A model generated the notes under the pieces. That model was not told the DNA's origin, made no database searches, and saw only the letters and a program-made list of their open reading frames with translations. DNA of 64,000 bases from Diplonema papillatum (Eukaryota > Euglenozoa > Diplonemea > Diplonemida > Diplonemidae), in assembly GCA_030068145.1 (NCBI GenBank), contig JAPJBO010000910.1, positions 1-64,000 on the forward strand. The letters are read 5' to 3'. Positions within the stretch are counted from its first letter, which is position 1, and every line of letters begins with the position of its first letter. Positions 1 to 10,847 of this stretch are shown piece after piece. The position numbers and the translations under genes were made by a program.

Positions 1-3000
1 CTTCATGGGTCCTTCATGGGTCCTTCATGGGTCCTTCATGGGTCCTTCATGGGTCCTTCATGGGTCCTTCATGGGTCCTTCATGGGTCCTTCATGGGTCC
101 TTCATGGGTCCTTCATGGGTCCTTCATGGGTCCTTCATGGGTCCTTCATGGGTCCTTCATGGGTCCTTCATGGGTCCTTTCATGGGTCCTTCATGGGTCC
201 TTTGAGGGTCCTTCATGGGTCCTTTGATGGGTCCTTCATGGGTCCTTCATGGGTCCTTCATGGGTCCTTCATGGGTCCTTCATGGGTCCTTCATGGGTCC
301 TTCATGGGTCCTTTATGGGTCCTTCATGGGTCCTTTATGGGTCCTTCATGGGTCTTCATGGGTCCTTCATGGGTCTTCATGGGTCCTTCATGGGTCCTTT
401 ATGGGTCCTTCATGGGTCCTTTGATGGGTCCTTCATGGGTCCTTCATGGGTCCTTCATGGGTCCTTCATGGGTCCTTCATGGGTCCTTCATGGGTCCTTC
501 ATGGGTCCTTCATGGGTCCTTCATGGGTCCTTCATGGGTCCTTCATGGGTCCTTCATGGGTCCTTCATGGGTCCTTCATGGGTCCTTCATGGGTCCTTCA
601 TGGGTCCTTCATGGGTCCTTCATGGGTCCTTCATGGGTCCTTCATGGGTCCTTCATGGGTCCTTCATGGGTCCTTCATGGGTCCTTCATGGGTCCTTCAT
701 GGGTCCTTCATGGGTCCTTCATGGGTCCTTCATGGGTCCTTCATGGGTCCTTCATGGGTCCTTCATGGGTCCTTCATGGGTCCTTCATGGGTCCTTTGAG
801 GGTCCTTCATGGGTCCTTTGAGGGTCCTTCATGGGTCCTTCATGGGTCCTTCATGGGTCCTTCATGGGTCCTTCATGGGTCCTTCATGGGTCCTTCATGG
901 GTCCTTTGAGGGTCCTTCATGGGTCCTTTGAGGGTCCTTCATGGGTCCTTTGAGGGTCCTTCATGGGTCCTTCATGGGTCCTTCATGGGTCCTTCATGGG
1001 TCCTTCATGGGTCCTTTGAGGGTCCTTCATGGGTCCTTCATGGGTCCTTCATGGGTCCTTCATGGGTCCTTCATGGGTCCTTCATGGGTCCTTCATGGGT
1101 CCTTCATGGGTCCTTCATGGGTCCTTTGAGGGTCCTTCATGGGTCCTTTGAGGGTCCTTCATGGGTCCTTCATGGGTCCTTCATGGGTCCTTCATGGGTC
1201 CTTCATGGGTCCTTCATGGGTCCTTCATGGGTCCTTCATGGGTCCTTCATGGGTCCTTCATGGGTCCTTCATGGGTCCTTCATGGGTCCTTCATGGGTCC
1301 TTCATGGGTCCTTCATGGGTCCTTCATGGGTCCTTCATGGGTCCTTCATGGGTCCTTCATGGGTCCTTCATGGGTCCTTCATGGGTCCTTCATGGGTCCT
1401 TCATGGGTCCTTTGAGGGTCCTTCATGGGTCCTTCATGGGTCCTTCATGGGTCCTTCATGGGTCCTTCATGGGTCCTTCATGGGTCCTTTCAGGGTCCTT
1501 CATGGGTCCTTTGAGGGTCCTTCATGGGTCCTTCATGGGTCCTTCATGGGTCCTTCATGGGTCCTTCATGGGTCCTTCATGGGTCCTTCATGGGTCCTTC
1601 ATGGGTCCTTCATGGGTCCTTCATGGGTCCTTCATGGGTCCTTCATGGGTCCTTCATGGGTCCTTTCAGGGTCCTTCATGGGTCCTTCATGGGTCCTTCA
1701 TGGGTCCTTTCATGGGTCCTTCATGGGTCCTTTCAGGGTCCTTCATGGGTCCTTGATGGGTCCTTCATGGGTCCTTCATGGGTCCTTCATGGGTCCTTCA
1801 TGGGTCCTTCATGGGTCCTTCATGGGTCCTTCATGGGTCCTTTCATGGGTCCTTCATGGGTCCTTCATGGGTCCTTCATGGGTCCTTCATGGGTCCTTCA
1901 TGGGTCCTTCATGGGTCCTTCATGGGTCCTTTCATGGGTCCTTCATGGGTCCTTTCATGGGTCCTTCATGGGTCCTTCATGGGTCCTTCATGGGTCCTTC
2001 ATGGGTCCTTCATGGGTCCTTCATGGGTCCTTCATGGGTCCTTCATGGGTCCTTCATGGGTCCTTCATGGGTCCTTCATGGGTCCTTCATGGGTCCTTCA
2101 TGGGTCCTTCATGGGTCCTTCATGGGTCCTTCATGGGTCCTTCATGGGTCCTTCATGGGTCCTTCATGGGTCCTTCATGGGTCCTTCATGGGTCCTTCAT
2201 GGGTCCTTCATGGGTCCTTCATGGGTCCTTCATGGGTCCTTCATGGGTCCTTCATGGGTCCTTCATGGGTCCTTCATGGGTCCTTCATGGGTCCTTCATG
2301 GGTCCTTCATGGGTCCTTCATGGGTCCTTCATGGGTCCTTCATGGGTCCTTCATGGGTCCTTCATGGGTCCTTCATGGGTCCTTTGATGGGTCCTTCATG
2401 GGTCCTTCATGGGTCCTTCATGGGTCCTTCATGGGTCCTTCATGGGTCCTTCATGGGTCCTTCATGGGTCCTTCATGGGTCCTTCATGGGTCCTTCATGG
2501 GTCCTTCATGGGTCCTTCATGGGTCCTTCATGGGTCCTTCATGGGTCCTTCATGGGTCCTTCATGGGTCCTTCATGGGTCCTTCATGGGTCCTTCATGGG
2601 TCCTTCATGGGTCCTTCATGGGTCCTTCATGGGTCCTTCATGGGTCCTTCATGGGTCCTTCATGGGTCCTTCATGGGTCCTTCATGGGTCCTTCATGGGT
2701 CCTTCATGGGTCCTTCATGGGTCCTTCATGGGTCCTTCATGGGTCCTTTGAGGGTCCTTCATGGGTCCTTTGAGGGTCCTTCATGGGTCCTTTCAGGGTC
2801 CTTCATGGGTCCTTCATGGGTCCTTCATGGGTCCTTCATGGGTCCTTCATGGGTCCTTGATGGGTCCTTCATGGGTCCTTCATGGGTCCTTCATGGGTCC
2901 TTCATGGGTCCTTCATGGGTCCTTCATGGGTCCTTCATGGGTCCTTCATGGGTCCTTTGAGGGTCCTTCATGGGTCCTTTGATGGGTCCTTCATGGGTCC

Positions 3001-5655
3001 TTTCATGGGTCCTTCATGGGTCCTTCATGGGTCCTTCATGGGTCCTTTGATGGGTCCTTCATGGGTCCTTTGAGGGTCCTTCATGGGTCCTTTGAGGGTC
3101 CTTCATGGGTCCTTCATGGGTCCTTCATGGGTCCTTCATGGGTCCTTCATGGGTCCTTCATGGGTCCTTCATGGGTCCTTGAGGGTCCTTCATGGGTCCT
3201 TTGAGGGTCCTTCATGGGTCCTTTGAGGGTCCTTCATGGGTCCTTCATGGGTCCTTCATGGGTCCTTCATGGGTCCTTCATGGGTCCTTTGAGGGTCCTT
3301 CATGGGTCCTTCATGGGTCCTTCATGGGTCCTTCATGGGTCCTTCATGGGTCCTTCATGGGTCCTTCATGGGTCCTTCATGGGTCCTTCATGGGTCCTTT
3401 GAGGGTCCTTCATGGGTCCTTTGAGGGTCCTTCATGGGTCCTTGAGGGTCCTTCATGGGTCCTTCATGGGTCCTTCATGGGTCCTTCATGGGTCCTTTGA
3501 GGGTCCTTCATGGGTCCTTTGAGGGTCCTTCATGGGTCCTTCATGGGTCCTTCATGGGTCCTTCATGGGTCCTTCATGGGTCCTTCATGGGTCCTTTGAG
3601 GGTCCTTCATGGGTCCTTGAGGGTCCTTCATGGGTCCTTCATGGGTCCTTCATGGGTCCTTCATGGGTCCTTCATGGGTCCTTCATGGGTCCTTCATGGG
3701 TCCTTCATGGGTCCTTCATGGGTCCTTCATGGGTCCTTCATGGGTCCTTCATGGGTCCTTCATGGGTCCTTCATGGGTCCTTCATGGGTCCTTCATGGGT
3801 CCTTCATGGGTCCTTCATGGGTCCTTCATGGGTCCTTCATGGGTCCTTCATGGGTCCTTCATGGGTCCTTCATGGGTCCTTCATGGGTCCTTCATGGGTC
3901 CTTCATGGGTCCTTCATGGGTCCTTCATGGGTCCTTCATGGGTCCTTCATGGGTCCTTCATGGGTCCTTCATGGGTCCTTCATGGGTCCTTCATGGGTCC
4001 TTCATGGGTCCTTCATGGGTCCTTCATGGGTCCTTCATGGGTCCTTCATGGGTCCTTCATGGGTCCTTCATGGGTCCTTCATGGGTCCTTCATGGGTCCT
4101 TTGAGGGTCCTTCATGGGTCCTTCATGGGTCCTTCATGGGTCCTTCATGGGTCCTTCATGGGTCCTTCATGGGTCCTTCATGGGTCCTTCATGGGTCCTT
4201 CATGGGTCCTTCATGGGTCCTTCATGGGTCCTTCATGGGTCCTTCATGGGTCCTTCATGGGTCCTTCATGGGTCCTTCATGGGTCCTTCATGGGTCCTTC
4301 ATGGGTCCTTCATGGGTCCTTCATGGGTCCTTCATGGGTCCTTCATGGGTCCTTCATGGGTCCTTCATGGGTCCTTCATGGGTCCTTCATGGGTCCTTCA
4401 TGGGTCCTTCATGGGTCCTTCATGGGTCCTTCATGGGTCCTTCATGGGTCCTTCATGGGTCCTTCATGGGTCCTTCATGGGTCCTTCATGGGTCCTTCAT
4501 GGGTCCTTCATGGGTCCTTCATGGGTCCTTCATGGGTCCTTCATGGGTCCTTCATGGGTCCTTCATGGGTCCTTCATGGGTCCTTCATGGGTCCTTCATG
4601 GGTCCTTCATGGGTCCTTCATGGGTCCTTCATGGGTCCTTCATGGGTCCTTCATGGGTCCTTCATGGGTCCTTCATGGGTCCTTCATGGGTCCTTCATGG
4701 GTCCTTCATGGGTCCTTCATGGGTCCTTCATGGGTCCTTCATGGGTCCTTCATGGGTCCTTCATGGGTCCTTCATGGGTCCTTCATGGGTCCTTCATGGG
4801 TCCTTCATGGGTCCTTCATGGGTCCTTCATGGGTCCTTCATGGGTCCTTCATGGGTCCTTCATGGGTCCTTTGAGGGTCCTTCATGGGTCCTTCATGGGT
4901 CCTTCATGGGTCCTTCATGGGTCCTTCATGGGTCCTTCATGGGTCCTTCATGGGTCCTTCATGGGTCCTTCATGGGTCCTTCATGGGTCCTTCATGGGTC
5001 CTTCATGGGTCCTTCATGGGTCCTTCATGGGTCCTTCATGGGTCCTTCATGGGTCCTTCATGGGTCCTTCATGGGTCCTTCATGGGTCCTTCATGGGTCC
5101 TTCATGGGTCCTTCATGGGTCCTTCATGGGTCCTTCATGGGTCCTTCATGGGTCCTTCATGGGTCCTTCATGGGTCCTTCATGGGTCCTTCATGGGTCCT
5201 TCAGGGTCCTTCATGGGTCCTTCATGGGTCCTTCATGGGTCCTTCATGGGTCCTTCATGGGTCCTTCATGGGTCCTTCATGGGTCCTTTGAGGGTCCTTC
5301 ATGGGTCCTTCATGGGTCCTTCATGGGTCCTTCATGGGTCCTTCATGGGTCCTTCATGGGTCCTTCATGGGTCCTTCATGGGTCCTTCATGGGTCCTTCA
5401 TGGGTCCTTCATGGGTCCTTCATGGGTCCTTCATGGGTCCTTCATGGGTCCTTCATGGGTCCTTCATGGGTCCTTCATGGGTCCTTCATGGGTCCTTCAT
5501 GGGTCCTTCATGGGTCCTTCATGGGTCCTTCATGGGTCCTTCATGGGTCCTTCATGGGTCCTTCATGGGTCCTTCATGGGTCCTTCATGGGTCCTTCATG
5601 GGTCCTTCATGGGTCCTTCATGGGTCCTTTGAGGGTCCTTCATGGGTCCTTTGGG
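1..5655 (+). repeat. 11-bp minisatellite array, truncated by window edge
   Basis: About 510 head-to-tail copies of TTCATGGGTCC with no interruption by other sequence. A second 11-bp unit, TTTGAGGGTCC, recurs singly or alternating with the main unit, and TTTCAGGGTCC is rarer. Occasional 10-bp and 12-bp units (TTGAGGGTCC, TTTCATGGGTCC) shift the phase. Because 11 is not divisible by three and the unit has no stop codon, all three forward frames are open and read the same 11-residue periodic peptide, so the long open frames here (up to 725 codons) are a property of the repeat and not evidence for genes. The array ends at about 5655 in non-repeat DNA. Subtelomeric or centromeric satellite are both possible; no telomere repeat is seen. 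Confidence 0.97.
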
Positions 5656-5673
5656 TGTGCTAGTCGGGCTAAC

Positions 5674-5860
5674 TTTAGAGTGAAAGTTCGCTTGAAACTC
5701 TGGGGTTTTAAAGTCTCCGGGTGACCTTCGTCGTCAAGGGAAGATATCCTTTGTGCTCTGAGTGTCGTAAGAGTGGTGGTTACACGAGGTAAGAGGATCG
5801 GTGGGTACCTTGGTCGTTGGTCATTGGTGGTTTCGGCCATTGTCCACATACCTTACTTAC
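5674..5860 (+). repeat. Dispersed repeat with covarying-hairpin core (family F1)
   Basis: Starts TTTAGAGTGAAAGTTCGC and contains the core AAGTCTCCGGGTGACC, followed by about 130 bp that reappear almost exactly, inverted, at 8622-8815. The pair brackets the 3' half of the unrecognised gene at 6702-10535 as a roughly 190-bp inverted repeat. The family is described further under the arrays at 7278 and 31820. Confidence 0.85.
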
Positions 5861-6212
5861 GGTAGGCCCTCCTCAGTATGGTGCCGCAGTAGGTGACTGT
5901 CTGTCTTCTTGGTACCTTCTGACCGTCTCTTTTCGTGTATTTGTGGTGCTGCTTATGGTTTGCGCAGGTTGAATATCTGTATCTATATCGTATTGCAATA
6001 CGGGTGGGGTGCTACAATTAATGTAGCGTTTTGTGGCTGTTCTTTCGGTTCCTGAACGCAGTTCGTTGCACTTCCAGAAATAGGGGTGGACTCGACACTA
6101 TTATGTAGCTAATATAGTTATCACGAACTACTGAGTAGAAAGAGTAGTGTTGGAAGTACAGGTCCGAACGAGAACCCCTTTCAAAAATTAGTATGGTGCC
6201 TATTTTGCTTGA

Positions 6213-6365
6213 GCGCACAAGCGGCAATCACCTGCTTCGGTAAGTTTCATGTAGCACGATATGCCAACAACTAATTATTAGCGCTTATTGTGGTTTAGAG
6301 GCCGGTGTTTTAGGGTCTCCGGTTGACCATTGAGGCTGGGAGGCGGGTAGTATGTGAGATGTAGG
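6213..6365 (+). repeat. Dispersed repeats R4 and F3
   Basis: 6213-6270 is a copy of R4 (ACCTGCTTCGGTAAGTTTC core), also at 16965, 33521 and 38166. Read on the minus strand R4 carries CAG/GTGA or CAG/GTGAGT, a near-perfect 5' splice site word. 6281-6365 is a copy of F3, recognised by TATTGTGGTTTAGAGG followed by GGGTCTCCGGTTGACC; other F3 copies lie at 14174 and 14994. Confidence 0.75.
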
Positions 6366-6396
6366 CATGATTACACACTTTAACTACAGCTAGTTT

Positions 6397-6650
6397 TTTA
6401 GCGTTATTTGTGGATTAGAAGGTCGGTATTTTAAAGTCTCCGGTTGACCGTAGAGGCTTGGGTATGGCGGGGGGTTGAGAAAAGTAAAAGAGTGCGACTC
6501 GTTTCGGGTGTTGTGTCACTCCGTTGTGAAACCTTGTGAAGTCCCCTAACGCGTTTAGAGGGTGCTTGGGTTTGGGTAGGGTGTGGTCGTTCTGCTGCGG
6601 CGTGAAAAGCCAGGAAGTTTCGACGCTAATCTTCGACTCTTGATTAAGTT
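6397..6650 (+). repeat. SINE-like dispersed repeat, about 250 bp (family F4)
   Basis: Begins TAGCGTTATTTGTGGATTAG, contains AAAGTCTCCGGTTGACC and ends near CTTCGACTCTTGATTA. A near full-length copy is at 25556-25800 and a rearranged, partly inverted one at 34262-34530. No convincing Pol III A or B box was seen, so SINE-like refers only to size and dispersal. Confidence 0.8.
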
Positions 6651-6701
6651 TTTAGTACCAACAATGCATTGTTAACACAAAATAGAACTTGTCTCGCATA
6701 C

Positions 6702-7246
6702 CGCTGGAAGACGTGGCGACGCGCATGCTGAGCGAGTAGAGGAAGTTGAGCTTGTCGGTGCAGTCGAGCTTGAAGACGAGCACCATGCTCACGATTTTGA
6801 TGTGCTCGATGAGGTACAGGTGCTGCACGATATGCTTGCACGTGGCCCGCACGCCGGCTGTCACACTGGGCGTCAGAACGATTTCGGTCGCATCCGGAGT
6901 CTCGAACGTGGTGCCGCGCTCCCAGGGGGTCCTGCTGTACTGGTAGATCGAGTGCGGGTTGCGCCAGCCTTTGACGATCACGACGGCAGGGGACCAGACC
7001 GCCTTGATCGTGCTGTTGCTCGAGCCCTTCGGCGGCGAGAACTTCTGCAGGACGCCCTTCGGCTTCTGCCCGGGCGAGAACAGAAACGTGCGCAGCTGCT
7101 TCCGAGACAGATACTGGACCACGGTGCCACCCAGGCCGGGATCCCCGATGTCCTTCTTCTGGTACGAGATGAACGTGGCGGCAAGGTCGTTCTCGTCTTT
7201 CACGGATTTCGAGAAGCTGTCGAACACTTGCTCGTTCTCAATGTCC
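6702..7246 (-). CDS. Unrecognised multi-exon gene, exon 3 (3' end not found)
   Basis: About 181 codons of unbroken, globular-looking sequence with motifs GDPGLGGTVVQYL, IYQYSRTPWERGTTFET and KLDCTDKLNFLYSLSMRV. The exon starts after the acceptor word CTGCAG (exon begins at 7246). Its first base completes the codon left open by exon 2, giving a frame-consistent junction KKKLGR-DIENEQVF. It ends at a possible donor, AGCG/GTATGC, at 6702. No continuation is visible between 6700 and the minisatellite, so the gene is either truncated here or continues beyond the array. I do not recognise the family. No transmembrane segment or signal peptide is seen. The high density of aromatic and structured segments suggests a real, conserved protein. 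A partial direct copy lies at 7580-7645 and an inverted copy of its 5' part at 8098-8262. Confidence 0.7.
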
Positions 7247-7277
7247 CTGCAGATTGGGTTACAGGGGTCAGCTCACT

Positions 7278-7540
7278 TAGAGATCCGGAATATTAAAGTC
7301 TCCAGTGTGACCATTGTCGTAAAGGTTCCTTTGATGTATTGTATAGAATTCCGGAATATTGAAGTCTCCAGCATTGTCGTAAAGGTTCCTTTGATGTATT
7401 GTATAGAATTCCGGAATATTAAAGTCTCCAGTGTGACCATTGTCGTAAAGGTTCCTTTGATGTATTGTATAGAATTCCGGAATATTAAAGTCTCCAGCAT
7501 TGTCGTAAAGGTTCCTTTGAGGTATCGGATTCTAGTGTGC
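7278..7540 (+). repeat. Four tandem F5 hairpin elements, 60-67 bp units
   Basis: Units start CCGGAATATT at 7284, 7351, 7411 and 7477. Units 1 and 3 carry AAAGTCTCCAGTGTGACC; units 2 and 4 lack the last seven bases of the hairpin, which explains the alternating spacing. The array begins about 31 bp from the 3' splice site of exon 3 (on the opposite strand). Confidence 0.9.
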
Positions 7541-7579
7541 GTATCGTATCTGGGGTAGTGGCAGTACGTGCCCACGCGG

Positions 7580-7645
7580 CCTTTGATCGTGATGTTGCTC
7601 GAGCCCTTCGGCGGCGAGAACTTCTGCAGGACGCCCTTCGGCTTG
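7580..7645 (-). pseudogene. Fragment of exon 3 of the unrecognised gene
   Basis: About 65 bp nearly identical to 6998-7063 of exon 3 (the segment with CTCGAGCCCTTCGGCGGCG), same orientation, placed in intron 2. The ends are abrupt on both sides. Confidence 0.75.
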
Positions 7646-7959
7646 CCTCAGTTTTGCTCGGATCGACCAGGATAGGAATGAGATGAGGAGGTGACCCGCG
7701 GCATCGTCAGCGAAGGGTAAGTGTCGGCGTCTTCGGACAACGTCCTTGCTCCCGCTGGCCTGACGTGGTTAAACGCTCGCAGGCTCATGTCAGACACAGC
7801 GATCTTCTACTACCCGTCTTGAAACACGGACCAAGGAGTCTCAATGTATTGTGCAGGATCGTGTTTTGGGGGCTGATCATAATTCCTTCCTCCTGAAAAT
7901 GACACAGGGTGGATACAAGTGGGAAAACGATCAACCGGTGCACAACCAAAACGAAGCAC

Positions 7960-8060
7960 CTGCTTTTGGTTTGTATAAGCGCCAGCTTGGAAGGAAATTC
8001 TCGACGAAGCTGCCAGACAAAGAACGGAAGGCATCCCGAGTGCTAACCTTAACAAGCACC
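7960..8060 (-). repeat. Dispersed repeat R3, inverted copy
   Basis: Reverse complement of the segment at 16840-16935 and 34690-34770, recognised by CTTTGTCTGGCAGCTT and CATTTCCTTC on the minus strand. Confidence 0.7.
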
Positions 8061-8097
8061 TGTCTTTTCCGGTGGCCAACCCAACCCAGCCCAATCG

Positions 8098-8262
8098 CCA
8101 GGGACATTGAGAACGAGCAAGTGTTCGACAACTTCTCGAAATCCGTCAAGGGCGAGAACGATCTTGCCGCCACGTTCATCTCGTACCAGAAAAAGGCCGT
8201 CGGGGATCCCGGCCTGGGTGGCACCGTGGTCCAGTATCTGTCTGGCAGCAGCTGCGCACGCA
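8098..8262 (+). pseudogene. Inverted copy of the 5' part of exon 3
   Basis: The plus strand encodes a close copy of the first 55 or so residues of exon 3 (ENEQVFDNFSKSVKGEN), still preceded by an AG acceptor (CGCCAG). It then diverges into repeat DNA after TVVQYLSG. It lies inside intron 2 in the opposite orientation, so transcripts could form a long hairpin with exon 3. Confidence 0.75.
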
Positions 8263-8279
8263 ACACCCGCAAGATTGTT

Positions 8280-8520
8280 CTTTTTGTTTTGTATAAGAAC
8301 CCTGCTTTGTAAGAAATACTTGAGCAAGCTGCCAGCTGCAAAAGATCAAAGGAGGTAAATGTGCTGTAGCCCACACGAAACACACGTGAATCTGGGTTCA
8401 GTGGCGGGTGTAAGCGTTCAACAAAAAAAACCAACTTTGTAGTTGTATTCTTTCTCCCCCTCTAGCCTCCTTCGAAGTAAGCACAAGGCAGCCCCTCGAG
8501 TATTTTGTGCGCACTTCCTT
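8280..8520 (-). repeat. Dispersed repeat R5, inverted copy
   Basis: Reverse complement of sequence at 45090-45260 and 45420-45620. Landmarks are CCTCTAGCCTCCTTCGAAG and CAACTTTGTAGTTGTATT. No coding content. Confidence 0.75.
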
Positions 8521-8621
8521 CAAACCAATTTTGTTCATCTAACGGGAGTGGGGATAGTACGCTGCCATCGATCTGTTTTTGTTCTTGACAAATTGCATTT
8601 GTTAGACACAAAAAGGAGGGC

Positions 8622-8815
8622 CTACCGTAAGTAAGGTATATGGACAATGGCCGAAACCACCAATGACCAAGAACCAAGGTACCCACCGATCCTCTTACCT
8701 CGTGTAACCACAACGCTTCCGACACTCAGAGCACAAAGGATATCTTCCCCTGACGATGAAGGTCGCCCGGAGACTTTAAAACCCCAGAGTTTCAAGCTAA
8801 CTTTCACTCTAATAT
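8622..8815 (-). repeat. Inverted copy of the 5674-5860 F1 repeat
   Basis: Near-identical in reverse orientation to 5674-5860, including the hairpin core (GGTCGCCCGGAGACTTT on the plus strand). Confidence 0.85.
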
Positions 8816-8955
8816 TCTCCATGGTGTGCGTCTCGTGCTGCAATTAGCTCCAGTCTCAGTGCCGCTGCGTAAAAGGGTAAGTAGAAAACGAACCAACTGT
8901 TAATGATCTTCGTGTGTTTGCCACATTTAAAAAAAAAAGGGGGGGCGGACAGTAC

Positions 8956-9159
8956 CTGCCGAGCTTCTTCTTCAGCTGGACGTCGGGCAGGCCGTCTACG
9001 CTGGCGACTTCGGGGCTTTTGAGGCTGTAGAACCACGACTTCGCGAACCCTTGCTCAAACAGAACGGTGCCGGGGAGGTGCACGCGCGCGCTTTCTAGCT
9101 GGGCCGACTGGCAGCTTCCCCTGAAGTGCTCCTTCGCCAGGTAGTAGTACAAATGAGAG
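8956..9159 (-). CDS. Unrecognised multi-exon gene, exon 2
   Basis: A 204-bp open segment containing LYYYLAKEHFRGSC, LPGTVLFEQGFAKSWFYSL and a lysine-rich end (QLKKKLG). The donor is GGCAG/GTACTG at 8956; a likely acceptor is GCGAG/CTCTC at 9159. These choices keep the frame from exon 1 (..TTFAQP-SHLYYYL) and into exon 3. The sequence LYYYL also occurs at the end of the exon 1 open frame, so the exact exon 1/exon 2 boundary is uncertain. Function unknown. Confidence 0.65.
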
Positions 9160-10330
9160 CTCGCACCGTCGGCGTCGAGGGGGTGCGTCGTGCCCAGCGG
9201 CATGCCGACGGCGGCCCCCGCCGCGAATGGCGGCTTCGCAGAATCGTCGCAGGCAACCTGTCCACCCTTTCCCCCCTCCTCCTGTTTGAATGGTCTGTGG
9301 CTGCGCAGGCGATAGAAAGTTTCGGGAAGGTAGGGTGAAGCGATATCGATAGAACTCGTTATCTCCTCGTGTTTAGTAATGCTGTGACATACACATTGGG
9401 CTGACATAGTAGACTATCATACTAATGTCTTTGTGCCTACCTGGCGCTCGGCGGACTAACTCCTAGGTTTGGCGGTACAAATGAGAGCTCGCGCTGTCGG
9501 CGTCGAGGGATTGCGCCGTGCCCAGCGGCATGCCGACGGCGGTCCCCGCGGCGAACGGCGGCTTCGCAGAATCGTCGCAGGCAACCTGTCCACCCTTTCC
9601 CCCCTCCTCCTGTTTGAATGGTCTGTCGCTGCGCACCGACAAGGCGATAGAAAGTTTCGGGAAGGTAGGGTGAAGCGATATCGATAGAACTCGTTATCTC
9701 CTCGTGTTTGTGACATACACATTGGGCTGACATAGTAGACTATCATACTACGAATGTCTTTGTGCCTACCTGGCGCTCGGCGGACTAACTCCTAGGTTTG
9801 GCGGTACAAATGAGAGCTCGCGCTGTCGGCGTCGAGGGATTGCGCCGTGCCCAGCGGCATGCCGACGGCGGTCCACGCGGCGAACGGCGGCTTGGTAGAA
9901 TCGTCGCAGGCAACCTGTCCACCCTTTTCCCCCTCCTCCTGTTTGAATGGTCCGCTGCGCACCGACAAGGCGATAGAAAGTTTCGGGAAGGTAGGGTGAA
10001 GCGATAACGATAGAACGCACGGACTCGTTATCTCCTCGTGTTTAGTAATGCTGTGACATACACGTTGGGCTGACATAGTAGACTATCTATCTTACTACTA
10101 ATGTCTTTGTGCCTACCTGGCGTGTGCAACATGCAGCCACGTCATTGTACCTCTGTGGATTAACTCCTAGGTTTGGCGGTGTTGAGCCCTTGTCGGTACA
10201 ACTGCGAGCTCACGCCGTCGGCATCGAGGGGATGCGTCGTGCCCAGCGCCGACGGCGGCCCCCTCCACCAACGGCGGCTTGACAGAATCGGCGCGGGCAA
10301 CCCGTAAACCCGCAAACCCAAATGGACTGC
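9160..10330 (+). repeat. Intron 1 filled by about 329-bp tandem repeats
   Basis: Three and a half copies of a unit that includes the last bases of the intron and the first bases of exon 2 (ATGAGAGCTCGC), with unit starts near 9150, 9479, 9808 and, diverged, 10190. Units share CACCCTTTCCCCCTCCTCC and ATTGGGCTGACATAGTAG. The upstream units retain only a few exon 2 bases and are not coding. Confidence 0.85.
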
Positions 10331-10349
10331 CATGAAGCCCGTCATACAG

Positions 10350-10535
10350 GTAGTAGTACAAGGACGGCTGGGCAAAGGTTGTCAGTTTCATGAGGTAAAG
10401 CTTGCGATAATGGACGGGCTCGTCTTCCTCGTGTTCAGTGTTGCGTGTTGTGACACATATTTTGATGCGGAAGCCTTCGCGAACCACGACGAAAATGTCT
10501 GTTGTCAGGGTGTACTCCTTCTCATCCAACGGCAT
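10350..10535 (-). CDS. Unrecognised multi-exon gene, exon 1
   Basis: Begins with ATG at 10535 and reads MPLDEKEYTLTTDIFVVV, then HEEDEPVHYRKLYLMKL and TTFAQPSLYYYL. Two donors are possible: CAGCC/GTCCTT, which gives the smoothest frame into exon 2, or ACCT/GTATGAC slightly downstream. With exons 2 and 3 it would make a protein of more than 300 residues. The start is the first in-frame ATG after a region with poor coding character (10536-10720). I do not recognise the protein. Confidence 0.6.
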
Positions 10536-10847
10536 GTCAGAAGGCCAAAGCTTTGACGGTTGTCCTGGGCAGCCGTTTCCGTGCCGTTTGCCGTTACGAG
10601 CCACGCCATACGCTGAACATTCCCCGCGCAAGAGAAATCTCGACAGTGAAAGAAAAGGAGACGCCGCGGCGCTGACGAGAACGGAGAGCGAGTGTAAAGA
10701 GTGAGACAAAAAGCTCAGCATACAGTACTTGTGTGTAAATGACTCTTTTTGCAGAACGGCCTACCTGGGAGCCAGTGCGTTCTTGCCAACAGGTCTCCAT
10801 TCGAGGCTTGAACCTGAGTCGGAAAAGCTTTCATTTTGTTCCCGTTT
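10536..10847. other. Upstream region, no supported gene
   Basis: Short open frames only, with biased composition. It would contain the promoter or 5' leader of the gene starting at 10535, but no clear signal is visible. Confidence 0.5.

Noticed and set aside
919..5724. Long open frames (up to 725 codons) with an 11-residue repeat
   Set aside because: They follow from an 11-bp unit lacking stops and occur in all three frames. There is no start context, non-repeat domain or conserved termination.
7851..8312. 153-codon plus-strand ORF
   Set aside because: It is an inverted exon fragment (8098-8262) fused by chance to R3 and R5 repeat sequence.
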